Position numbers and translations under genes: made by a program. The notes under the pieces were generated by a model that had not been told where the DNA came from, did no database searches, and was given only the letters and a program-made list of their open reading frames with translations. From NCBI GenBank assembly GCA_029287875.1, contig JARFQH010000344.1, forward strand, positions 1 through 11,794: DNA of 11,794 nucleotides, read 5' to 3'. The DNA is from Desulfobacteraceae bacterium (GTDB lineage Bacteria > Desulfobacterota > Desulfobacteria > Desulfobacterales > SG8-13). This document shows positions 6,438 through 11,794 of the stretch, one piece after another (the first letter of the stretch is position 1; the number at the start of each line of letters is the position of its first letter).

Positions 6438-7171
6438 TAAAGCTTCTTCTTGACCCACTTAACATCCGGTAAATTGCGCTTGATCTCAGTGGTGACCAGG
6501 TTCAGATGCTTCTGCATCGCACCTGCTGCCTTTTCCCCTTCGCCCTTGGCCACGAAATTGACGATTTGTTCGGCCGTGAGAACGGCCTTGTCGCGTTGAA
6601 ACAATGCGTTGGGCCTGAACTTATCGTATGCATTATGGACCTTTTCGACAATTTGCTTCATCATCTCAAGGATCATCTGGTTACCCGAGGATCGGGCAAG
6701 CGCAATATGAAATTCAAAATCGTGTTCCACAAAACGGTTCAGGTCACCCGTGGTTGCCTTCATTTTTAAACAGGCGTTCTGAAGCCGCTCAATATCTACC
6801 GAATCGGCCCTGCGTGCAGCCAGCCGGACCACATTACATTCCAGAATTTCTCTGACTTCCACCAGATCGATGATATTGGTGACCGCTTGGATATCCTGCA
6901 GCGCAAAGCCCGTCGCTTTCACGGGATCGAGATCCTCGCGCACGAAACAGCCTTTACCCTGGATGCTTTTTAAATATCCCAGCATCGACAGGGTTGAGGT
7001 CGCTTCCCTGATGGTTGACCGTCCGACGCCGAACATTTCGCTTAATCGATGTTCGGTCGGCAGTTTATCGCCGGGTTTCATCTGCCCGGATTCGATGCTC
7101 TTGAGAATCTGCTTCATCACCAGTTCAGGGGTAGAGTTTCGTTTGACTGTTTTGTAGTTTATGGATCTCAT
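6437..7171 (-). CDS. GntR-family transcriptional regulator, FadR/FCD subfamily
   Basis: A 244-residue regulator. Residues about 13-77 form the winged helix-turn-helix, with GQMKPGDKLPTEHRLSEMFGV (29-49) and GRSTIREA (50-57) typical of GntR proteins. Residues about 97-225 form the all-helical FCD effector domain, with DFEFHIALARSSGN (151-164). Of the usual FCD metal ligands, Asp151, His155 and His222 are present, but the expected third ligand (the His of an H-x-x-I type helix) appears to be Gln202. The start at 7171 was chosen because the family N-terminus begins there; a longer in-frame version from 7354 adds 61 residues without homology sense and runs through the operator region. There is no strong Shine-Dalgarno site. 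It is divergent from the methyltransferase genes, so it probably controls them and itself in response to an acid or amine-derived ligand. Confidence 0.88.
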   Translation of the reverse strand: MRSINYKTVKRNSTPELVMKQILKSIESGQMKPGDKLPTEHRLSEMFGVGRSTIREATSTLSMLGYLKSIQGKGCFVREDLDPVKATGFALQDIQAVTNIIDLVEVREILECNVVRLAARRADSVDIERLQNACLKMKATTGDLNRFVEHDFEFHIALARSSGNQMILEMMKQIVEKVHNAYDKFRPNALFQRDKAVLTAEQIVNFVAKGEGEKAAGAMQKHLNLVTTEIKRNLPDVKWVKKKL

Positions 7172-7246
7172 CTGTTTTTTCAAACCGTTTTGTCCGAATA
7201 AAAATTTTATGCCGCTCGGCTCTTTTTTCTTGACACAAATCTTATA

Positions 7247-7279
7247 GTCTGTCAACCTGATTTTCAGGTTGTCAGACAA
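7247..7279. promoter_or_regulatory. Operator-like nested palindromes in the divergent regulator/methyltransferase intergenic region
   Basis: A 14-bp inverted repeat (7247-7260 against 7264-7277, 13 of 14 matching) with a TTT centre. Its right end contains the perfect 11-bp palindrome TTGTCAGACAA (7269-7279), which fits the tnGTnnnACna pattern known for FCD-type GntR operators. A degenerate partner, TAGTCTGTCAA, sits at 7245-7255. A TATAAG-like -10 box for the regulator (minus strand, 7241-7246) lies next to it. The best reading is a double binding site for the adjacent regulator. As RNA it could also form a stem without a U tail, so a terminator is unlikely. Confidence 0.6.
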
Positions 7280-7433
7280 ATCTGGTCTGGTCTCGCACGT
7301 GGTTAGGCGGGCGTTTTTTTTCTTGACCTTGCCGCGCGGAGGGAGCAACCCCAAACCTTTCTTTGGATTTATTGTTTAGGTTTTAAGAGCTCGGTCGAAC
7401 CATAAAAAATGTCAATTTCCCGAGAGGTGCACC

Positions 7434-8300
7434 ATGGCCGAAAATCTCACCACCACCGTATCTTCCAAGAGTCAAACCGTCGAAATCAACCGGGCCCTGC
7501 CCACGGTTGTCATCGGGGAACGCATCAATCCGACCGGGCGCAAGAAACTGCAAGCCGAACTCGAAGCCCATAATTTTAACATCGCGCAACATGATGCAAG
7601 CGCTCAGGTGCTGGCTGGCGCAACAATTCTCGATGTCAATGCCGGCGTTCCTGACGGAGACGAACCCACATTGATCCAGGAAACCATCCGTGCGGTGATG
7701 GCGGTAACCGATGTGCCGCTTTGCATCGACACGGCCGACCCGGATGCGCTGGCAGCGGCCCTCAAGATATACGAGGGCAAAGCACTGGTCAATTCGGTCA
7801 ACGGCGAAACCCATTCATTGGAAAAAATGCTGCCGCTGGTCAAGGAATATGGTGCGGCGGTTATCGGCCTGTGTATGGACGACGACGGAATCCCCTCTCT
7901 TCCGGAAAAACGGCTGGCGGTAGCGGGAAAAATTATCGAGCGGGCCGCGAAACTGGGAATCCCAATCGAGGATGTGGTTATTGACCCGCTCGTGCTGACG
8001 GTCAGTGTGGACAGCAACGCCGCTATGCTCACCCTGAAAACGACCGAACTGATCGTCAAGGAATTCGGTGTCAATATCACCATGGGCGCCAGCAATGTTT
8101 CTTTCGGGCTGCCGGACCGGTCGGCCATCAATGCGGCATTTATGGCGATGGCCATACAGGCCGGATTGACCTGTCCGATCACCAACCCTCTGGATCCGGA
8201 TTTGGCCATAGCGGTACTGGCCGCCGATCTGGCAATGGGAAAAGACGAATGGGGTGATCGCTGGATAACCGCATATCGGTCGCGTAACAAACCGGCTTGA
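7434..8300 (+). CDS. Pterin-binding methyltetrahydrofolate:corrinoid methyltransferase (MtgA/AcsE-like)
   Basis: A 288-residue TIM-barrel protein of the pterin-binding family (methyl-THF:corrinoid protein methyltransferases such as AcsE, MtgA and the MetH folate domain). It should move a methyl group between a methylated corrinoid protein and tetrahydrofolate in the cytoplasm. Visible marks are GERINPTG (28-35), ILDVNAG with Asp67 and Asn69, CIDT with Asp99, Asn120/Asn123 in NSVNGE, VIDPL with Asp184, and GASNVSFGLP (218-227) with the Asn that contacts N5 of the pterin in this family. GAGAGGTG (7422-7429) serves as ribosome site. It is divergent from the regulator and upstream of two corrinoid proteins and an MttB homologue. 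In MttB-type catabolic sets this protein is the acceptor-side methyltransferase making methyl-THF; the direction is inferred from that context. Confidence 0.9.
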   Translation: MAENLTTTVSSKSQTVEINRALPTVVIGERINPTGRKKLQAELEAHNFNIAQHDASAQVLAGATILDVNAGVPDGDEPTLIQETIRAVMAVTDVPLCIDTADPDALAAALKIYEGKALVNSVNGETHSLEKMLPLVKEYGAAVIGLCMDDDGIPSLPEKRLAVAGKIIERAAKLGIPIEDVVIDPLVLTVSVDSNAAMLTLKTTELIVKEFGVNITMGASNVSFGLPDRSAINAAFMAMAIQAGLTCPITNPLDPDLAIAVLAADLAMGKDEWGDRWITAYRSRNKPA

Positions 8301-8333
8301 GCCAGGTTTGCCGATTTGTTGTTTAGCCGGTTT
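8289..8333 (+). other. Inverted repeat at the end of the pterin methyltransferase gene
   Basis: AAACCGGCT (8289-8297, overlapping the last codons) and AGCCGGTTT (8325-8333) are perfect 9-bp arms with a 27-base loop. The long loop and missing U run make it a poor intrinsic terminator; it could be a processing or stabilising stem. Confidence 0.3.
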
Positions 8334-8668
8334 CTCCGTTTGCTGGTTAAAATTTCATGTTGCAGTTCGACTCGAATCAAGCGAACCTTGATGGCGTAGA
8401 TGCCAGCCCCATTTCTGTTCATTTCCGGATGAAACTATCGCTCATTGGCAACTCGACAATCTTTGCCTTTTCCCCTGATCGAAAAAATCTTATAAAGGTT
8501 TTCCACTTTCCGGCATTGGTGACAGCGCCCTTGGCAAGTTCAGGGGATGCAACTTCTTGATTGTATGTTTTTTCAATTAGTTCTGGCATATTTGTGTGCA
8601 TTTCGTGTTTCATGCCGACCTTTTCGTTTTGACAGAATTTCTCCGGGCCGGAGGCCGACATTTCAATT
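8334..8668. other. Non-coding gap inside the methyltransferase cluster
   Basis: Part of the 407 bp between the pterin methyltransferase and corrinoid protein 1. I searched by eye for a cobalamin riboswitch B12 box, a sigma-54 promoter and a broken gene, and saw none that was convincing. TTCAATTAG occurs twice (near 8573 and 8663). A TATAAA-like -10 box near 8490 has only a weak -35. The doubtful minus-strand small ORF listed separately lies here. Confidence 0.4.
8419..8613 (-). CDS. Doubtful small hypothetical protein
   Basis: A possible 64-residue protein opposite to its neighbours. It is Lys- and Glu-rich, starts MKHEMHTNMPELIEK and has a basic C-terminal half around KWKTFIRFFRSGEKAK. AAAGG sits about 6 bp before the ATG. 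I recognise no family, signal peptide or membrane segment. It fills part of a gap where a same-strand gene or leader would be expected, so it may be chance coding potential or a remnant. Listed only because nothing else explains the gap. Confidence 0.22.
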   Translation of the reverse strand: MKHEMHTNMPELIEKTYNQEVASPELAKGAVTNAGKWKTFIRFFRSGEKAKIVELPMSDSFIRK

Positions 8669-8683
8669 AGGGGCAATGCCCCT
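8669..8683 (+). promoter_or_regulatory. Hairpin in the leader of corrinoid protein 1
   Basis: AGGGGC-AAT-GCCCCT is a compact GC-rich stem-loop, 9 bp upstream of the very strong ribosome site AAGGAGGG (8693-8700). It is not followed by a U run, so it is more likely an mRNA-end stabiliser or translational element than a terminator. Confidence 0.35.
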
Positions 8684-8707
8684 GGATTCAACAAGGAGGG
8701 TGTTCAA

Positions 8708-9343
8708 ATGAGCGATGTGTTAAATTTAATTTCCACAAAGATCATTACAGGGAAAAAGGATGAAATCGGCCAACTGACCCGGGATGCTCTGGACAAAGGG
8801 CTCAGTGCCCAGGACATTCTTTACGAAGGGCTGATGCCGGGAATGGATCATGTCAGCAAAGAGTTCAAGAAAGGCGACATGTTCGTTCCCGAAGTAATGC
8901 GCTCAGCTCGCACCATGCTGATATCCATGGAAATCCTCAAACCGCTCTTAATTGAAACCGGTGCGAAAATGGTGGGAAAAGTACTGCTGGGAACGGTCAA
9001 AGGCGATCTGCATGATATCGGGAAAAACCTGGTCGGTATGATGTGCGAGGGCGCCGGATTCGAAATCAGGGATCTTGGCGTCGATGTGGAACCGGACGCA
9101 TTCGTGCAGGCGGTAAAAGAATTCGAACCCGATGTGGTCGGCATGTCGGCTTTATTGACCACTACCATGCGTAAAATGGACGACACCGTCAAGGCGCTCA
9201 AAGAGGCCGGGGTGCGTGATCTGGTGAAAGTGATGATCGGTGGTGCGCCGGTGAACCAAGCCTTTGCCGATAAGATCGGCGCCGATGCCTATGCGCCGGA
9301 TGCTGCCGCCGCCGCCGATAAGGCCAAACAATTGACCGGATAA
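8708..9343 (+). CDS. Methyltransferase corrinoid protein 1 (MtbC/MttC-like)
   Basis: A 211-residue cobalamin-binding methyl carrier. Residues about 1-85 are the helical cap (B12-binding N-terminal domain), with MFVPEVMRSARTM (58-70). Residues 90-211 are the Rossmann-like corrinoid domain, with the base-off/His-on motif DLHDIG (Asp100, His102, Gly105), SALLTTTM (147-154) and GGAPV (178-182). It should accept a methyl group from an MttB-type methyltransferase on Co(I) and hand it to the pterin methyltransferase. AAGGAGGG 7 bp before the ATG makes the start clear and suggests strong translation. It lies 88 bp before the MttB homologue. An ungapped hand count gives about 127 of 211 residues shared with corrinoid protein 2 in this window, so the two are paralogues. 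Length is normal for the family. Confidence 0.93.
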   Translation: MSDVLNLISTKIITGKKDEIGQLTRDALDKGLSAQDILYEGLMPGMDHVSKEFKKGDMFVPEVMRSARTMLISMEILKPLLIETGAKMVGKVLLGTVKGDLHDIGKNLVGMMCEGAGFEIRDLGVDVEPDAFVQAVKEFEPDVVGMSALLTTTMRKMDDTVKALKEAGVRDLVKVMIGGAPVNQAFADKIGADAYAPDAAAAADKAKQLTG

Positions 9344-9431
9344 AAACCGGAACGAGCAACCGGCATGTACCCGAGCGGATCAATGCGCCGTAAGCGTCAG
9401 TCGATCGGCCATTGAGAAAGGAGAGCTTGTC

Positions 9432-10895
9432 ATGAGAACCAACTATCGTAGCAATTCAGGTGTGCGTTTCCAAATGCTTTCGCAGGATCAACTGGAGGAA
9501 ATGTTCAACGGCGTGCTGACTGTTCTGGAGACGATCGGACTTGACGTCCACCACGAAGAAGCGCGCAAAATCCTGGGCGACGCCGGAGCTCGGGTCGAAG
9601 GCAAACGGGTGTGTATCCCCCAACATCTGGTGAAACGGTGCCTGTCGACGGCGCCCCGCAGTTTTACCATCTATGCGCGCGACGGTAACCCGGCCCACGA
9701 CATCCACATCGGCCCGGGTCGGGCGCACTTTGGCCCGGGTCCGACGCCGCCGAATTTTATCGACATTGAAACGCTCGCACGCCGTCTCTTCGTCAAAGAT
9801 GATGCCCGCATTGTGGCCACCGTCGTGGATGCGCTGCCGAATATCGATTTTTGTGAATCCCTGGGAACCATCAGCGATGTTCACCCGGATCTTGCGGCTT
9901 CGTATGAATTTGCAACCATGTTTCCCAATACCAGCAAGCCTATCGTGGCGTGGTCCTACGGCTGGGACGACTCGACCGATATTCATAAAATAGCCGTCGC
10001 CGAAGCGGGCGGTCAGGAGGCGTTTGAAAAACGCCCCAACTATGTTCACTACTGCGAACCGTTATCCCCTCTGGTGAGTACGTTCGATGCGGTCGACAAG
10101 GTCATCTTTGCCGCCCGTCACGGCGTACCGGTCGTCTTCACGACCTGTGCCCTGGCCGGCGGGACCGCGCCTGTGACGGCCGCAGGGGTCATCGTTCAAA
10201 CCACCGCCGAATCTTTCCTGGGACTGGTTCTGGCCCAAACGATCCGGCCCGGCCTGCCCTTTTTTATGGGTGGTGTTCTTTCGGTAATGGACATGAGTGC
10301 CATGATACTGACCTACGGCGCCCCTGAACTGAGTCTGATGATGGCCGGCGCCACCGAGCTGGCTCATTATCTCGGCATTCCGCTCTGGCAAACCGGCGGC
10401 TGTACGGACTCCAAGTGCCTTGACGAACAAGCCGCCTTCGAAGGCTCCCTGTCTTGTTTTTTTTCGGCCCTGACCGGCGGAGATCTCTGTCACGACGTCG
10501 GCTATACGGAAAGCGGGATGACCGGCTCCATCTTTCAGACCGTCATGATGGACGAAGCCATCGGTTATTCGCGGCGGATCACCCGTGGCATCGAGGTCAA
10601 TGAAGATACGCTGGCCGCGGACGTCATCCACAACGTCGGACCGGACGGCCATTACCTGTACGAAGAACACACCATGCGGCATTTTAAAACCGAGTTTTGG
10701 TATCCCAACCTCTGCGATCGTCACAACTTCGAGGAATGGGAGGAAATGGGACGAAAAACCATGCGCCAGCGCGTGATCGAACGGACGCGCGAAATCCTCG
10801 GCTCCCATAAGTCGTCTCCAGTCAAACCCGAAACCGTTGACGCCATCACGGCGATTATGAAAGCCGCCGAAGAGCGGGTGAAGAACAAAGAATAA
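9432..10895 (+). CDS. MttB-superfamily (trimethylamine methyltransferase-like, COG5598) methyltransferase, non-pyrrolysine
   Basis: A 487-residue TIM-barrel methyltransferase that should demethylate a quaternary amine or related N-methyl compound and methylate a corrinoid protein. Visible family segments are GPGPTPPNFID (101-111), CALAGGTAPVTAAG (239-252) followed by the LVLAQTIRPGLPFFMGG stretch (265-281), GGCTDSKCLDEQAAFE (322-337) and the SGMTGSIFQTVMMDE region (361-375). The frame is open to TAA with no in-frame UAG, so this is not a pyrrolysine enzyme such as archaeal MttB. It belongs with the non-Pyl homologues, among which glycine betaine (MtgB), proline betaine (MtpB), carnitine (MtcB) and gamma-butyrobetaine (MtyB) enzymes are known. 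The ribosome site AAAGGAGA precedes the ATG. It sits between two corrinoid proteins. The substrate cannot be assigned by eye; proline betaine is an attractive guess because putA is nearby. Confidence 0.9.
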   Translation: MRTNYRSNSGVRFQMLSQDQLEEMFNGVLTVLETIGLDVHHEEARKILGDAGARVEGKRVCIPQHLVKRCLSTAPRSFTIYARDGNPAHDIHIGPGRAHFGPGPTPPNFIDIETLARRLFVKDDARIVATVVDALPNIDFCESLGTISDVHPDLAASYEFATMFPNTSKPIVAWSYGWDDSTDIHKIAVAEAGGQEAFEKRPNYVHYCEPLSPLVSTFDAVDKVIFAARHGVPVVFTTCALAGGTAPVTAAGVIVQTTAESFLGLVLAQTIRPGLPFFMGGVLSVMDMSAMILTYGAPELSLMMAGATELAHYLGIPLWQTGGCTDSKCLDEQAAFEGSLSCFFSALTGGDLCHDVGYTESGMTGSIFQTVMMDEAIGYSRRITRGIEVNEDTLAADVIHNVGPDGHYLYEEHTMRHFKTEFWYPNLCDRHNFEEWEEMGRKTMRQRVIERTREILGSHKSSPVKPETVDAITAIMKAAEERVKNKE

Positions 10896-10922
10896 CCGAA
10901 ACCAGACAAATGGAGAGTGGCC

Positions 10923-11564
10923 ATGAGTAAATTACTTGAGAAAATCGCAGCGGGTATCATCGAGGGAAAACTCAATGAGGTCCCTGATCTGGTGCAAAAC
11001 GCATTGGATGAAGGCCTGGAGCCCACAAAAATTCTTGAGAATGGGTTGGTTGTCGGCATGAACGAAGTGGGCAAACGCTTCAAACTCGGATCGATGTTTG
11101 TTCCCGAAGTGCTGAGATCGGCCCGGACCATGCACGCCGGTCAAGAATTGTTGCGTCCGCTGCTGGCCGAAGGCGGTGCAAATCTCGGCGGTAAGATTGT
11201 GCTGGGCACCGTGAAGGGCGATCTGCACGACATCGGAAAAAATCTGGTCGGCATGATGTGTGAAGGTGCCGGATTTGAGGTGATCGACCTGGGATTCAAT
11301 CTGGAGCCGGAAAAATTCATTGAGGCGATAAAGACCCATCAACCCTCTATCGTCGGCATGTCCGCTCTGCTGACCACCACCATGCGGGCAATGGGCCACA
11401 CGATCAAAGCCATGGAAGAGGCCGGACTGCGGGATAAGGTCAAAGTGATGGTGGGCGGCGCCCCGGTGGATGCCGATTTCGCCGAACGGATCGGCGCCGA
11501 CGGTTACGGCCACAATGCAGCCTCGGGCGCCGAAATGGCAAAAAAGCTGGCCGGGATGTCGTAA
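10923..11564 (+). CDS. Methyltransferase corrinoid protein 2 (MtbC/MttC-like)
   Basis: A 213-residue paralogue of corrinoid protein 1 with the same layout: helical cap with MFVPEVLRSARTM (58-70), DLHDIG with Asp100, His102 and Gly105, SALLTTTM (147-154) and GGAPV (178-182). The start at the ATG at 10923 is supported by GGAGAG (10912-10917) 5 bp upstream; a GTG two codons earlier falls on the ribosome site. It follows the MttB homologue by 27 bp and is probably cotranscribed with it, so it may be the dedicated partner. Corrinoid protein 1 could serve a second methyltransferase or act as an alternate carrier. The strongest conservation between the two runs from residue 90 to 120, around the cobalt-ligating His. 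Confidence 0.93.
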   Translation: MSKLLEKIAAGIIEGKLNEVPDLVQNALDEGLEPTKILENGLVVGMNEVGKRFKLGSMFVPEVLRSARTMHAGQELLRPLLAEGGANLGGKIVLGTVKGDLHDIGKNLVGMMCEGAGFEVIDLGFNLEPEKFIEAIKTHQPSIVGMSALLTTTMRAMGHTIKAMEEAGLRDKVKVMVGGAPVDADFAERIGADGYGHNAASGAEMAKKLAGMS

Positions 11565-11588
11565 TCCGGTACGGACCGGAAATGGAAA

Positions 11589-11794
11589 ATGAAATTATCA
11601 CCGAAGAACCGGGAGCCGGTTGCGATCATCGCCTGCAAGGTTCTGCAGAGCGCCTTGGAAGAGATGCTGCCGGAGCGACTGTGCCGACGAATGCATTTTA
11701 TGGACTACGATTTGCATCGGTCGCCGGACCGGATGAATCTTGAGCTGCAGGCAACCATCGACGCCATCGAGATTCCCGGACGAATCGTACTGGG
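11589..11794 (+). CDS. DUF1638-like protein, 3' end outside the window
   Basis: Sixty-nine residues are visible before the window ends. The start MKLSPKNREPVAIIACKVLQ and the later segment HFMDYDLHRSPDRMN resemble the N-terminal part of DUF1638 proteins, an uncharacterised family often found with MttB-type methyltransferases and corrinoid proteins. It is 24 bp after corrinoid protein 2 and probably in the same operon. The ribosome site is weak; an ATG 7 bases earlier opens a different frame that stops at TGA after about 50 codons. The family call rests on pattern memory and genome context, and the biochemical role is unknown. Confidence 0.65.
   Translation, partial: MKLSPKNREPVAIIACKVLQSALEEMLPERLCRRMHFMDYDLHRSPDRMNLELQATIDAIEIPGRIVL

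Noticed and set aside
7172..7354. 61-residue N-terminal extension of the GntR regulator
   Set aside because: It would translate through the operator palindrome, is low-complexity and Lys-rich, and is absent from the usual family layout.
8581..8600. Sigma-54-like site TGGCA...TGTGCA upstream of corrinoid protein 1
   Set aside because: The spacing between the GG and GC elements is one base too long for a -24/-12 promoter.
8301..8707. Cobalamin riboswitch in the corrinoid gene leader
   Set aside because: No B12-box-like conserved segment could be found by eye.
10062..10808. Minus-strand open frame (248 codons) inside the MttB homologue
   Set aside because: It lies wholly opposite conserved MttB sequence, has no recognisable domain and no ribosome site.
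9432..10895. Pyrrolysine-containing trimethylamine methyltransferase
   Set aside because: The frame has no internal UAG, and no pyl genes are visible.

Overview
The window looks like a chromosomal accessory region of an anaerobic, corrinoid-using bacterium, most likely a sulfate-reducing Desulfobacterota (Desulfosarcina/Desulfobacter-like). This is inferred from the gene set: a Geobacter-type bifunctional PutA, a tungsten aldehyde:ferredoxin oxidoreductase with its own polyferredoxin, and a non-pyrrolysine MttB-type methyltransferase set with methyl-tetrahydrofolate chemistry. No rRNA, tRNA or CRISPR array is visible.

Left part (1-5447, + strand): a bifunctional proline dehydrogenase/P5C dehydrogenase (5' end probably outside the window), a four-cluster ferredoxin 7 bp downstream, and a tungstopterin aldehyde:ferredoxin oxidoreductase (AOR). 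This looks like a proline-to-glutamate catabolic operon linked to an aldehyde/ferredoxin redox module. A 156-bp foldback element with TAA target duplications sits exactly between the ferredoxin stop codon and the AOR leader.

Middle (5448-7433): a promoter/operator-like palindrome, then a 157-bp foldback element with IS66-like GTAA ends and a perfect 8-bp target duplication, then a YbaK/ProX-type aminoacyl-tRNA deacylase. A second copy of the first foldback element follows, abutting the 3' end of a minus-strand GntR/FCD regulator. The regulator is divergent from the methyltransferase genes, and the shared intergenic region carries an FCD-type operator palindrome.

Right part (7434-11794, + strand): a pterin-binding methyl-THF/corrinoid methyltransferase, a 407-bp gap with at most one doubtful small ORF, corrinoid protein 1, an MttB-superfamily methyltransferase, corrinoid protein 2 (about 60% identical to the first by ungapped hand count), and the start of a DUF1638-like protein running off the window. 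The likely flow is methyl group from a quaternary amine or related N-methyl compound, via MttB-like enzyme, to a corrinoid protein, then to THF, and into C1 oxidation or the Wood-Ljungdahl pathway. The substrate cannot be read from the sequence. The most unusual content is the cluster of three small foldback elements of two families within about 3.1 kb, all placed at operon or transcript boundaries without breaking a gene.
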